In this document: piece after piece, positions 26,245 to 36,600 of the stretch
Layout: each line of letters begins with the position of its first letter
Numbering within the stretch: position 1 is the stretch's first letter
Source of the DNA: Bacteroidetes bacterium UBA1947
GTDB lineage: Bacteria > Bacteroidota > Bacteroidia > Chitinophagales > Chitinophagaceae
Length of the DNA stretch: 64,000 nucleotides
Assembly (NCBI GenBank): GCA_002336915.1
Contig: DDET01000063.1
Span: forward strand, 5,143-69,142
Direction: 5' to 3'
Notes under the pieces: generated by a model
The model's input: the letters and a program-made list of their open reading frames with translations, nothing else
The model's database searches: none
Told to the model about the DNA's origin: nothing
Program-made: the position numbers and the translations under genes

Positions 26245-26994
26245 ATGCTTAACGGAAAGAAAATAGTTATTGTGCTCCCGGCTTATAATGCGGCACTAAC
26301 CCTTGAACGTACTTATAAGGAAATCCCCTTCGATATAGTCGATGATGTGGTATTGGTGGACGATAACAGTCGCGATGATACCGTACAGGTAGGGCACGCT
26401 TTGGGTATCAAGCATATCATCAAACATGAAGTGAACAAGGGCTACGGCGGTAACCAGAAAAGCTGCTATAAGAAAGCGCTGGAGCTTGGAGCAGATATCG
26501 TTATCATGCTGCACCCTGATTATCAATACACCCCTAAGCTGGTGTACGCTATGTCTTCTATTATAGCAATGGACCTGTACCAGACTGTATTAGCATCACG
26601 AATACTGGGTAAAGGTGCACTTAACGGAGGCATGCCGATGTATAAGTATATAGCGAATCGCTTCCTCACCCTTTTTGAGAACATAATGATAGGGCAAAAG
26701 CTAAGCGAGTACCATACAGGCTACCGTGCATTTTCAGCAGAGGTCTTACGCTCCATCAACTTTGATCACAACAGCGATGATTTCGTATTTGACAACGAGA
26801 TGTTGTCACAGATATTCATGAATGGCTACGAGATAGCCGAGGTGACCTGCCCTACTAAATATTTTGAAGAAGCATCAAGTATCAACTTCAGCCGCAGTAT
26901 GAAGTATGGCAGAGGCGTGCTGAGGGTATCTGTGATACATCGCCTGCACAAATGGGGTTGGATAAAAAGTAAACTATACCAGAAGAAGGCATAA
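26245..26994 (+). CDS. Family 2 glycosyltransferase
   Basis: GT-A fold enzyme of 249 residues. The N-terminal nucleotide-sugar motif is IVIVLPAYNAALTLERTY, followed by VVLVDDNSRDDTV with its aspartates. Further on are VIMLHPDYQYTPK, where the usual metal-binding acidic motif would fall, and LSEYHTGYRAFSAEVL. The layout resembles dolichol-phosphate-mannose synthase-like transferases that load a lipid carrier. No membrane span is present at the C-terminus, so it is probably a peripheral cytoplasmic protein. The sugar and acceptor cannot be told. It is followed by a strong bidirectional terminator. Confidence 0.88.
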   Translation: MLNGKKIVIVLPAYNAALTLERTYKEIPFDIVDDVVLVDDNSRDDTVQVGHALGIKHIIKHEVNKGYGGNQKSCYKKALELGADIVIMLHPDYQYTPKLVYAMSSIIAMDLYQTVLASRILGKGALNGGMPMYKYIANRFLTLFENIMIGQKLSEYHTGYRAFSAEVLRSINFDHNSDDFVFDNEMLSQIFMNGYEIAEVTCPTKYFEEASSINFSRSMKYGRGVLRVSVIHRLHKWGWIKSKLYQKKA

Positions 26995-27000
26995 AAAAAA

Positions 27001-27032
27001 GAAACCCGCTCAATGAGCGGGTTTCTTTTTTT
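27001..27032. terminator. Bidirectional terminator between glycosyltransferase and membrane pyrophosphatase
   Basis: GAAACCCGCTCA and TGAGCGGGTTTC form an almost loopless inverted repeat (effective loop of a few bases). It is flanked by eight A before and seven T after, so it is functional in both directions. Confidence 0.92.
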
Positions 27033-27046
27033 ATGGAGTAGTTTGA

Positions 27047-29251
27047 TTATTTATTTGATACTGCAGCTACAGGGGCGTTCATCTCTATTCTTACCGGTGT
27101 TTGGGCAGTTTTAGCTTTTGAGCTATGCAGCGTTGCAATGGTTGGTGCAATAACCAGGGCTACTATCGACATGAGTTTGATAAGGATGTTCATAGAAGGG
27201 CCCGATGTATCTTTAAAAGGATCGCCCACCGTATCACCTGTTACGGATGCCTTGTGTGGTTCTGATTTCTTGTAATAGATCTCGCCGTTTATTTCCACAC
27301 CTTTTTCGAATGATTTTTTAGCATTATCCCATGCACCACCTGCATTGTTCTGGAACATGCCCATTAGTACACCGCTCACGGTAGCACCGGCAAGGAAACC
27401 ACCGAGTACCTCAGGGCCGAATATAAAGCCGATGATAAGCGGAGAACATATTGCTATTGCACCGGGCAACATCATTTTACGGATAGAAGCCTGTGTAGAG
27501 ATAGCCACGCATTTGTCGTACTCAGGTTTTCCTGTGCCTTCCATTATACCAGGGATCTCGCGGAACTGGCGGCGTACTTCTTCTACCATACTCATTGCTG
27601 CCTCACCTACGGCGCGTATGGCCAGTGATGAGAAGATGAAAGGTATCATACCACCTACAAATAAACCGGCGAGTACATCGGCCTTGTAGATATTGATTGC
27701 ATCATTAAGATCATAACCGTTGCCTTTTACCACACCTACATAAGCGGCAAACAGTGCCAGCGATGTAAGTGCCGCAGAAGCGATAGCAAAACCTTTACCG
27801 GTAGCAGCTGTAGTGTTACCTACAGCATCGAGCGTATCTGTCTTTTCACGTACTTCTTTAGGCAATTCGCTCATTTCGGCTATACCACCTGCGTTATCAG
27901 CTATCGGTCCAAAGGCGTCGATCGCCAGCTGCATTGCTGTAGTAGCCATCATGCCGGCTGCCGCTATTGCCACGCCGTAAAGGCCTGCACAAGCATAAGA
28001 GCCATAAATACCACCAGCCAATACCAGTATAGGAAGGAAAGTACTTTCCATACCTACTGCAAGGCCGCCGATAATATTAGTAGCATGGCCTGTAGATGAT
28101 TGCCTGACTATTGAAAGCACCGGGCGCTTGCCCATCGCCGTGTAATATTCTGTTATGATACTCATCAGGGTACCTACCACAAGACCTACCATGATAGCAC
28201 CGAAAACGCCGTTCCTTGTGAATTCGTGTCCACGCAGGTTCATTGTTTCAGGCATCAGGTAGTTTACCAGGAAATAAGAAGCGATAGCTGTTAAAACTAT
28301 AGAACCCCAGTTACCCATATTCAGCGCTTTTTGAACAGCAGATGTGCTCACACCAACACCATCAGAAACGCGAACGAAGAAAGTACCTACTATAGAGAAT
28401 ACGATACCGATACCTGCAATAAGCATTGGCAGCAGGATGGGAGCAAAGCCATTGTATGCGTCAACAGATACTGTTTCCTGTCCTAATACCATGGTTGCCA
28501 GTACGGTAGCCACATAAGAACCAAAAAGATCGGCGCCCATACCGGCTACATCGCCCACATTATCACCCACGTTATCGGCAATGGTAGCCGGGTTGCGTGG
28601 ATCGTCTTCAGGGATACCAGCTTCTACTTTACCTACCAGGTCAGCTCCTACGTCGGCCGCTTTGGTATAGATACCGCCGCCCACGCGTGCAAACAGCGCA
28701 ATGCTTTCAGCACCAAGGGAGAAACCGGTCAAAACTTCTATTGCGCGCCTTACCTCATCAGCATTGGCAACCGCACCGGGAGCAAAAACATGTAATAAAA
28801 TGATGAATACGGAGCCCAGTCCTAATACTGCAAGGCCTGCAACGCCGAGGCCCATAACAGAACCACCACCGAAGGAAACGGCCAGGGCTTTACTGAGGCT
28901 TGTACGGGCTGCATTGGCAGTACGAACATTTGCTTTGGTAGCAATGCGCATACCAATAAAGCCGGCCAGTGCGCTAAAGAAGGCGCCCACTACAAAAGCA
29001 ATGGCGATCATCCAACTGGACTGTGGATTGCTGTATCCCATTACCGCCAGCAAGATACCTGCTATTATTACGAAATAGGTAAGTATCTTATATTCAGCTT
29101 TCAGGAAGGCCATGGCCCCCTCGGCTATATATTTGGCAATTTCTTTCATCCTGTCGTTACCGGCATCCTGTTTGCTTACCCAAGAACTTTTGAAAAGCAT
29201 GAACAACAGGGCGAGAACGCCAAAGCAAGGCACGAGATATAATATATTCAT
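27047..29251 (-). CDS. hppA: Membrane-bound ion-translocating pyrophosphatase
   Basis: Integral membrane pump of 734 residues with about 16 spans that couples pyrophosphate hydrolysis to export of H+ or Na+. Signature regions are YTKAADVGADLVGKVEAGIP, EDDPRNPATIADNVGDNVGD and MGADLFGSY; a third conserved metal-binding region lies near NNAGGAWDNAKK. The segment GNTTAATGKGF has Ala and Gly where potassium-independent enzymes have Lys and Thr, so it belongs by motif to the K+-dependent class. Ion specificity (H+ or Na+) cannot be settled by eye. It is transcribed alone from a promoter box at 29280. Confidence 0.95.
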   Translation of the reverse strand: MNILYLVPCFGVLALLFMLFKSSWVSKQDAGNDRMKEIAKYIAEGAMAFLKAEYKILTYFVIIAGILLAVMGYSNPQSSWMIAIAFVVGAFFSALAGFIGMRIATKANVRTANAARTSLSKALAVSFGGGSVMGLGVAGLAVLGLGSVFIILLHVFAPGAVANADEVRRAIEVLTGFSLGAESIALFARVGGGIYTKAADVGADLVGKVEAGIPEDDPRNPATIADNVGDNVGDVAGMGADLFGSYVATVLATMVLGQETVSVDAYNGFAPILLPMLIAGIGIVFSIVGTFFVRVSDGVGVSTSAVQKALNMGNWGSIVLTAIASYFLVNYLMPETMNLRGHEFTRNGVFGAIMVGLVVGTLMSIITEYYTAMGKRPVLSIVRQSSTGHATNIIGGLAVGMESTFLPILVLAGGIYGSYACAGLYGVAIAAAGMMATTAMQLAIDAFGPIADNAGGIAEMSELPKEVREKTDTLDAVGNTTAATGKGFAIASAALTSLALFAAYVGVVKGNGYDLNDAINIYKADVLAGLFVGGMIPFIFSSLAIRAVGEAAMSMVEEVRRQFREIPGIMEGTGKPEYDKCVAISTQASIRKMMLPGAIAICSPLIIGFIFGPEVLGGFLAGATVSGVLMGMFQNNAGGAWDNAKKSFEKGVEINGEIYYKKSEPHKASVTGDTVGDPFKDTSGPSMNILIKLMSIVALVIAPTIATLHSSKAKTAQTPVRIEMNAPVAAVSNK

Positions 29252-29279
29252 AAAATCTTAAAACGGTTAAAAATGACTG

Positions 29280-29287
29280 CAAATATA
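29280..29287 (-). promoter_or_regulatory. Bacteroidota -7 promoter box for hppA
   Basis: On the minus strand TATATTTG matches TAnnTTTG, about 28 bases before the hppA ATG at 29251. Confidence 0.6.
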
Positions 29288-29407
29288 GCCTATAGAACGA
29301 GAAAAATACAAGCCCCCTATAATTTATACACACAATAGAATGATTTTTGAACTTTTAACTACATTAGCTTTCCCAATTAATATTTTATTAGGTAATTTAG
29401 TAATGCT

Positions 29408-29995
29408 GTGAGGACAAAATTGCAAATACAAGTGTCAGATTACAAAAAATTTCCTGATGATGAGTTAGTGTACCGATATGTGAACTTGCATGATAATACG
29501 GCAATCAATTACCTGTATGAGCGCTATGGGCACCTTGTATTCGGAGTGTGCCTTAAATGCCTGAAAGACGTTGATGCTGCAAAAGACATGACGCAGCAGA
29601 TATTCATCAAGATGCTCGACGATCTTAACCGCTTCCATATCAATAACTTTAAGCCCTGGCTGTTCAAAGTTGCCAAAAATACCTGCCTGATGCACCTGCG
29701 CAGCAGTCAACCTGCTACAAATAACAAAATTGATATCAGTGATGATATGGAATTTGAGCAGGAAAAGCATCAGAAGATAGAGCAGGAAGAAAAGCTTAAT
29801 AACCTTGAGGTGGCCTTAACGCAACTAAGTGAAGAACAAAGGACCTGTATTGAGCTGTTTTACTTGCAAAAACTCACTTATTCTGAAATCGTACAAAAGA
29901 CAAGCTATACGCTTTTACAGGTGAAGAGCTTTATACAGAACGGCAAACGAAATTTGAAAATTAAAATGGAGGCCTTGCAGGGCATGGGACAATGA
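29408..29995 (+). CDS. RNA polymerase ECF sigma factor
   Basis: Sigma-70 family protein of 195 residues with regions 2 and 4 only. Region 2 is near residues 25-105 (YLYERYGHLVFGVCLKCL; AAKDMTQQIFIKMLDDL; FKPWLFKVAKNTCLMHLR). An acidic linker rich in Glu follows, then region 4 near residues 135-190 (LSEEQRTCIELFYLQKLTYS; LLQVKSFIQNGKRNLKI). The start is GTG at 29408. The stop overlaps the ATG of the next gene (ATGA). That gene encodes a membrane protein with an anti-sigma-type zinc finger, so the two form a regulatory pair. The stimulus is unknown. Confidence 0.92.
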   Translation: MRTKLQIQVSDYKKFPDDELVYRYVNLHDNTAINYLYERYGHLVFGVCLKCLKDVDAAKDMTQQIFIKMLDDLNRFHINNFKPWLFKVAKNTCLMHLRSSQPATNNKIDISDDMEFEQEKHQKIEQEEKLNNLEVALTQLSEEQRTCIELFYLQKLTYSEIVQKTSYTLLQVKSFIQNGKRNLKIKMEALQGMGQ

Positions 29996-31329
29996 ACAGT
30001 GAATTGAAACATATATTTGATAAAAGCGCCTGCCTCTCACGCAGGCAGTTGCGGGATTATATAAATGGCCAGATGGCCAACGAGGAATGTCATGCTGTTG
30101 AACATCACCTGAATGACTGTCCTTTATGCAGTGCAGCGGTAGATGGCATGCTTGTGAACACCGAGAAATCTTTGGCAACCGTAGCCGAATTGAATACAGA
30201 CTTTCTTAAAGAACATTTTGGCATTAATGATGCTGAAGTTCAGCTAAATTCTATGACGCCTGAGGCAGCAGCTGCACCGCAACTGCCTAAAATAACCAGG
30301 GTTAAAGTTAATATTCAACCCTTTTGGCGCAAGGTGTCGATGGCCGCCGCTATAATACTGGCATGCGGGCTGTTCTGGTATATGAAATATGGGCAGGGCG
30401 ATAAGCAGAACACTATGATCGCTCAAAAACTGGATAACGAAAGCACTGTCCCTGCACCCGTTATCAAAGATGAACCTTTGGCGCCCGCAAGTGTGCCCGC
30501 ATCTACCGCGCCCCCGGAAAATGCAACCGCTGGAAACGAGCAAGCTGCTGTGCCAGCCCAGCCGGAAACAGGCTCAAAACCTGCTGAGGTTAAGACTCCT
30601 GCGGCAGCTGCCGCAGCAACTGCCAAACAAAAGCAGGACGAAAAACTAGCGGCTGATATGGCGGAAGCAAAAAAGGTCAAGGCAGATACGAAAACGGCAG
30701 CTGCCATCGCTGTCGCACCGGTTGACAAGAAGGTGGCGGCTGAAAAAGCTAAGGAAGATGCCAGGGATAAACTCGCAACGGCTAAAGCACTTGCTGACAA
30801 AAAGGCGAAAACAGCACCTGATCCTAAAAAGACTGATGCTAAAACCATGGCAGCCAATGCCAAACCTGTTACAGCAAATAATAAGGCAACTGCAAAAGAA
30901 GAGCGCCAGCCGGCAGCACAAACAGTAGCTGCAAGGGAAGAAGCCGTGAACAGGGCTGCGGGCGCTCCCACGCAAGGATTTGCACAAGCAAGTCCAACCG
31001 CAGCTGTGCATACCGAATCTGCATCTCCGGCCGCATCGGCGGATAAAGCGGCCGATGCATTGCCTGCAGACAGGCTTGACCGGGGTAAATATTATTTTGA
31101 TAAACAAAACTATAATGCCGCCTTGAAGGAATACAGGGTGGAGATCAATAACTCCTCCAAGCCCAAACGCCACCAGGCATCGTATATGGCTGCTCAGTGT
31201 TACCTGAAAGTGGGCAATACTAAAGAAGCTGAACGCTTACTAAAAATAGTGATAGACGAAGGCGGAGCGGAAAAAAGGCGTGCGAAGAAACTGCTCGAGT
31301 CGATCAACAAAGCGCAACCGGAGAAATAA
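29992..31329 (+). CDS. Putative anti-sigma factor fused to an Ala/Lys-rich region and TPR-like domain
   Basis: Protein of 445 residues. The N-terminus has an anti-sigma zinc-finger pattern, H39-x3-C43-x2-C46 (HLNDCPLC). One membrane span lies at about residues 115-134 (AAAIILACGLFWYMKYG). A long Ala/Lys/Pro-rich stretch, residues 150-345, is probably extended in the periplasm. The C-terminal 85 residues, starting DRGKYYFDKQNYNAALKEY, look like two TPR-type helix pairs. Placed directly after an ECF sigma factor with an ATGA overlap, it probably holds that sigma factor at the membrane until a periplasmic signal reaches the TPR part. The family assignment of the finger is by motif only. Confidence 0.75.
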   Translation: MNSELKHIFDKSACLSRRQLRDYINGQMANEECHAVEHHLNDCPLCSAAVDGMLVNTEKSLATVAELNTDFLKEHFGINDAEVQLNSMTPEAAAAPQLPKITRVKVNIQPFWRKVSMAAAIILACGLFWYMKYGQGDKQNTMIAQKLDNESTVPAPVIKDEPLAPASVPASTAPPENATAGNEQAAVPAQPETGSKPAEVKTPAAAAAATAKQKQDEKLAADMAEAKKVKADTKTAAAIAVAPVDKKVAAEKAKEDARDKLATAKALADKKAKTAPDPKKTDAKTMAANAKPVTANNKATAKEERQPAAQTVAAREEAVNRAAGAPTQGFAQASPTAAVHTESASPAASADKAADALPADRLDRGKYYFDKQNYNAALKEYRVEINNSSKPKRHQASYMAAQCYLKVGNTKEAERLLKIVIDEGGAEKRRAKKLLESINKAQPEK

Positions 31330-31374
31330 GTATATTTCCCCGATCTTAGTTTTATCAAAACCTTACCCTCCTTT

Positions 31375-32013
31375 ATGACAAAACGTTTTTGGCGCAATAC
31401 ACTGATAATAAGCATCCTGCTTCTTATTATCTCCATATGGGCTGTTGATTATTGGGTGAGGGTATCTACAAAACAGCAACAGTTTGCCGACGTATCGGCT
31501 ATACCTAAAAACAAGGTTGGTTTATTGCTGGGCACATCAAAATACCTGAATAGTGGTGGCATCAATCCATATTATCAATACCGTATAGATGCAGCGGTAT
31601 CCTTATTCCTTGCAGGTAAGATTGAGTTTATCCTGGTGAGTGGCGATAACAGCGCTGTAAATTACAATGAGCCGGAAAAAATGAAACGCGACCTGGTGGC
31701 CCGCGGCATACCTGAAGGACACATTTTTTTGGATCACGCAGGTTTCAGAACGCTGGATAGTGTACTGCGTTGTAAGGAAGTGTTCGGCGAAGACAATTTT
31801 ACGATCATCTCTCAGCCTTTTCATAATGAGCGCGCGCTTTTCATTGCCAACAGGAAGGGGATATCAGCCATTGCATACAATGCGAAAGATGTGCGGGGGC
31901 AAAACGGTTTTAAAGTAATGGTAAGAGAGAAGCTGGCCCGGGTAAAAATGGTCGTTGATCTCTTGCTCAATACACAACCTAAATACTTCGGCCCAAGGAT
32001 TATTATAGCTTGA
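31375..32013 (+). CDS. SanA/YdcF-like (DUF218) membrane protein
   Basis: Protein of 212 residues. An N-terminal membrane anchor lies near residues 7-26 (TLIISILLLIISIWAVDYW). A DUF218 domain follows, with GLLLGTSKYLNSGGINPYY, YRIDAAVSLFLAGK, ILVSGDNSAVNYNEP and the later FTIISQPFHNERALFIA. In enterobacteria SanA affects envelope permeability and vancomycin resistance at high temperature; the enzymatic role is unsettled. It lies 45 bases after the anti-sigma-like gene and before a strong terminator, so it may be the last gene of that operon and a candidate envelope-stress target. Confidence 0.85.
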   Translation: MTKRFWRNTLIISILLLIISIWAVDYWVRVSTKQQQFADVSAIPKNKVGLLLGTSKYLNSGGINPYYQYRIDAAVSLFLAGKIEFILVSGDNSAVNYNEPEKMKRDLVARGIPEGHIFLDHAGFRTLDSVLRCKEVFGEDNFTIISQPFHNERALFIANRKGISAIAYNAKDVRGQNGFKVMVREKLARVKMVVDLLLNTQPKYFGPRIIIA

Positions 32014-32027
32014 GAAGAGGGTAAAAT

Positions 32028-32060
32028 AAAAAGCCCCCGAATATTCGGGGGCTTTTTATT
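32028..32060. terminator. Bidirectional terminator between sanA-like gene and T9SS protein
   Basis: Perfect palindrome with arms AAAAAGCCCCCGAAT and ATTCGGGGGCTTTTT, followed by further T. The A and T flanks make it usable from both sides of this convergent pair. Confidence 0.92.
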
Positions 32061-32077
32061 TTTTATGAAGATCGTTC

Positions 32078-33382
32078 TTATGGTTTTACGAACCTGTTGA
32101 TCAGTGTTTCTTTATTGTTGCTGATCCTTACAATATATATACCTGAAGGCATGCTGCTGAAATCCTGGTCGGCAAGGTTGGTTCCTTCTGAAGCCTGTTG
32201 TTTCATTTCAGATACTTTCTGACCGTTCGCATTCAGTACAACAATATCCGCAATTCCTGTTTCGCTTGTAGTAAATTGTATCCTTAATGTGTTTCCTGAC
32301 AGGTAAGGTTTTACATCGTTAGAAACACCTGTGCTTGTGAGCATGGCATCAACTACGGGCGAGAAACCGTATTTGCCGTTTGCATCTACTTGCCTGAGCC
32401 TGTACATAACCTTGTTATATCCTGCGCTTGCAGCAGTTACATCCTGGAAACTGTAGTTTTGCTTTGTAGTGCTGTTGCCTACTGCTTTTACTTTGCCCAC
32501 TTGTTTAAAAGTTTTGCCATCTATCGAGCGTTCAACAAGGAAGTAGGCGTTGTTGTTCTCTGATTCGGTTTGCCAGTAAACATTCACATTGTTATTCTTA
32601 TCCGCCTTTGCATTGATGCTGGATAAAGATATTGGCTGTGGCCATGCGTTATAGTCAATGTTGTCTACGTTTATGTTCCATGAATTAGCTCCGATAAGAT
32701 TGCCAACAACATGGTGCCTGAATGCTATCCTTCCGATCTTGGGGGTAGGTGCAGCTGTAGCGCCAAGTATGCCGCTTTTATATTTCCAGCCAATGGTAAA
32801 CGAATCGGGTGCATGATAGAGGCCCACCCAGGGTTTATAGACTGCGGTATCAGTGGTGGTGTCGCCATAGCTATAATAAACCTGCAGTGAATCGAGGAAG
32901 TTGTTATTTATCAACCCCGGATCGGTACTTACCCAAAATTGAAGGAATGAAGTGGAGCTGATGCTGTCAACCGGCAGGAAGATCCAATTGTCGATAACCG
33001 CAAAAGAATCGTATTGCCACAGACCGTTGGGGCCAAGGCCCATTGCCGAATCTGCCCTTGAGTAGATAAATCCGTCAGTAGCATCAAACGGGACGATATT
33101 CCCATAGCCATGTAAGCTGCCTGTTGCCGGTGAATCGGGCCCTAAAGCCCATCCGCCTACCTGGTGCCCGGGTGTACGGTAGTTGTCGATATTTAACAAG
33201 GGATAGTGGCTGTGAGATAAATTAGAATCTATCCAGCCTGCCGGCATAATACCAGCGTTCCAGGCAGCATCGAAATCTTCATGAAATACTATCGGGTATG
33301 GCTGCGCTGATACTTTTTCCATGGCTATAAAAAGCAGAGACGCCACTGCAATTGCTCTACCTATAAGTAACAATTTTTTCAT
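32078..33382 (-). CDS. T9SS-secreted choice-of-anchor-J domain protein
   Basis: Secreted protein of 434 residues. A signal peptide covers residues 1-26 (ends KVSAQ). About residues 30-245 form a jelly-roll domain of the choice-of-anchor-J/cleaved-adhesin type, opening with FHEDFDAAWNAGIMPAGW and containing DNWIFLPVDSIS, NFLDSLQVYYSYG and RIAFRHHVVG. A fibronectin-like segment covers about residues 250-345 (VNVYWQTESENNNAYFLVER). The T9SS sorting domain begins near residue 350 and ends NKETLINRFVKP with the KxxxLxNRFVxP pattern. No catalytic motif. The function is probably binding at the cell surface. It is a single gene ended by the terminator at 32028. Confidence 0.88.
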   Translation of the reverse strand: MKKLLLIGRAIAVASLLFIAMEKVSAQPYPIVFHEDFDAAWNAGIMPAGWIDSNLSHSHYPLLNIDNYRTPGHQVGGWALGPDSPATGSLHGYGNIVPFDATDGFIYSRADSAMGLGPNGLWQYDSFAVIDNWIFLPVDSISSTSFLQFWVSTDPGLINNNFLDSLQVYYSYGDTTTDTAVYKPWVGLYHAPDSFTIGWKYKSGILGATAAPTPKIGRIAFRHHVVGNLIGANSWNINVDNIDYNAWPQPISLSSINAKADKNNNVNVYWQTESENNNAYFLVERSIDGKTFKQVGKVKAVGNSTTKQNYSFQDVTAASAGYNKVMYRLRQVDANGKYGFSPVVDAMLTSTGVSNDVKPYLSGNTLRIQFTTSETGIADIVVLNANGQKVSEMKQQASEGTNLADQDFSSMPSGIYIVRISNNKETLINRFVKP

Positions 33383-33601
33383 AAAAGGTTATTAATAACT
33401 TTAAAGGGTAAATGTTTATACTCAACCAAAGATAATAAAAATCAAACCATAAAAATCCGCCCTAAATTATCTTTTTTGAAAAAAATAGTGCATTTTATGC
33501 TGTTTTGCCAAATGTGTTTAATTTGGCCTTTTAATGTGTTCTTGTAGAAAATATTATTTTCACTGCCTACCTTGCATTGCTAATTTTCAGATCATTTCTG
33601 C

Positions 33602-36600
33602 ATGAGAAAATACATCCTCGCGATCCTTTTGTTACAATTTTTTGCACCGGTTTTTGCTCAAAAGCTGAATGATAATGCATATCGCAACGCCAATAACCCT
33701 CTTTACTGGCAAAACAGGAAGCCGGACAAGGACTACTGGCAGCAGGATGTGGACTATACCATACGTGCCAAAATTGACGAAGAGAAAAACGAGATAGAGG
33801 GTTCTGAATTGCTGAATTACTGGAACAACTCGCCGGATACGCTGCGCTGGGTTTATTTTCACCTGTACCAGAATGCCTTTATTAAGAACTCACATTTGCA
33901 TAGCCTTGAACAGGCAAATAATGTAAAACCAAAGTTGGGGAAATACGAGGCGCAAGGCCTTGGCATCGTAATAACAAGTGTGAGCGTAGATTATGGTACG
34001 GTCAATACAGAACTGGACAACACCATTTTAAAAGTATACCTGCCTAAGCCCTTACTGCCCGGTGGCCAGGTAATGATCAACATTGATTTCCGGACATTTT
34101 ATGACAACGGTGCCTCCCGCAGGCGTATGAAGATGTACGATGCATGGGGCTTTAAGCACTATAACGGGGTACAGTGGTTCCCGAAGATATGTGTGTACGA
34201 CAGGAAGTTTGGCTGGGACACATACCAGCACCTGAACAGGGAGTTCTATGGCGACTTCGGTTCGTACAGTGTAATGCTTGATTTTCCATCCAATTATATT
34301 GTAGAGGCCACCGGCGTACTCCAGAACAGGGAAAAGACACTGCCCGACAGCCTGCGAAAAAAACTGGACGTAAAGAACTTTGCAAATAAAAAATGGGATG
34401 AGGCACCCTCTGTCGTGATCCCTTATGTAAAAGGCCAAAGGCGCATCTGGCACTTTAAGGCCGAAAACGTCCATGATTTCGCCTTCACCGCCGACCCATC
34501 GTACAGGATAGGAACTGCATACTGGAACGGTATAGAGTGTGTAGGGCTTGTGCAAGAGCCACATGCATCGGGATGGCAAAATGCAGCTGAGTATGTATCT
34601 AAGATCATTAAAACTTTTTCTGAAGATATAGGCATGTACCAATATCCCAAGATGGTTGCCGCCGATGCTGCCGATGGTATGGAGTACCCCATGCTGACCC
34701 TGGATGGCGGCAGGGAGCCGGGCTATCATCAACTGCTGGTGCATGAAATAGCGCACAACTGGTTTTACGGTATGGTGGGCAATAACGAAACCTACCGTGC
34801 CTCGCTGGACGAGGGCTTTACCCAATTCCTCACCGCATGGGGCATACGCCGCATAGACGGCGACACAGAAGTGTACACACCAATTAAATCATGGTACCGA
34901 CGTCTTTTCTTCGAGCCGGTGAATATCATGGACAGGCGGGTATTCTATGCTTATACTAATGATGCACTCAATCAAAATGAACTGCCTTTAAATACACATT
35001 CTGACGATTTTCATGGTGCTCTGGGGCAGGGTGGGGGCTATGGATTGGTGTACTACAAAACGGCTTCCATGTTGTACGGCTTGCAATACACACTTGGCGA
35101 TTCATTGTTTCAAAGTACCTTGCAGCATTATTTCCACCAGTGGTGTTTTGCACATCCTTACTTTGAAGATCTGCGCAGTTCTATGATTCAATACAGCCAT
35201 GTTGACCTAAACTGGTTCTTTGATGAATGGCTGGAAACAACTAAACCACTCGACTACGGAATCACGGGTATTAAGCGATTGCAGGGGCAGGACAGTTTTG
35301 CAATAAAACTAAAGCGCACAGGTGAGATGCAAATGCCGATAGATATTACCGTAACCGCCAAAGACAATAAAAAATACTCGTACACGATACCCAATACATG
35401 GTTTGCGAAAAATGACGGTACACCTGTATTACCAAAATGGTACGGCTGGGGTAAACTCCACCCACGCTATGAAGCACATGTCCAGGTGCCATCGGGAATA
35501 AAGTCGGTGCAAATTGATACCTCCTACCGCCTTGCCGACAGGGATTGGGAAGATAATTACAAAACACGGGGACTGCCCTTTAGGCCCGATGCGATCATGT
35601 TGCAATTTGATGGCGGTATGAATCCGCCGGCAGATAGAAGGCACTATCGCGCTTACTGGCGTCCCGATCTTTGGTGGAATCCTATTGACGGCATAAAAGC
35701 AGGCCTGCACCTGGAAGGCAACTATATGCGCAACATGCATAACATAGACGCAACCGTGTGGTGGAACAGCCATATACTGCAGGATGCAAAATACCAGAGC
35801 TATAAAACAGAGGGCTGGTACGACAGGTATGATGCCGTCAATTACTCTGTAAACTATTCGTCACCGATCAGCCGAAACTATCCTAAGCTGCAATTGCAGT
35901 TGAATAGCCGCCTGCTCGACGGTTTGTGGTATCACAGGGGAGGCTTTAACTGGCAACTCAATGGCGAAAACACCATTAGGCTGTATGCTCAAACCATGTG
36001 GCGTAAGGATACTAATGCTTTGCATTACCTCATTTACCCAACAGAATGGAGCAGCAAACCGGCCAATGCCAATTCTTCTGTGAATATTGAATGGTCGCAC
36101 CGTTATGACTATTTCAATGGCAATGGGCATTACGTACTTGCAGCAAGGGCACCATTCTTAACAGGCAATGGCACTAATGCATTTAATTACGCTTATGCAC
36201 AGCTGGAAGCTGTTAACTACAACAGGCTGGGGAAACTGGAGCTGCGCACGCGCTTGTTTGGCCGCTATGGTACAGGCAATAATATACCTTATGAAAGTGC
36301 GCTGTTCCTTGCAGGCGCTAATCCGGAGCAGCTAATGGACGATAAGTACACCCGCAGCAAAGGCTTTATGCCCGATAGCTGGCAGGATATATCCCGTTTC
36401 CAGACAAATCATTTTCAGCAGGGTGGTGGCTTGAACCTTCGTGGATATGCGGGCTATTTTGTAGCCGACGAGCGCGGCGGTAATGTAATGATAGGCTACA
36501 AAGGCCGTAGTGGAGTATCTGCCAGCCTGGAGCTGGATGTAGATGATTATTTTCCTTTCAGGCCTCGTGCAACAAGGAACTGGCTACATGCCGATGTATA

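Noticed and set aside
30423..31173. Antisense frames rich in Ala, Ser and Cys opposite the anti-sigma/TPR gene
   Set aside because: They mirror the Ala/Lys-rich repeat composition of the sense gene.
34052..34825. Antisense open frame of 257 codons opposite the M1 peptidase
   Set aside because: It covers the zinc site of the sense gene and shows no protein-like pattern.
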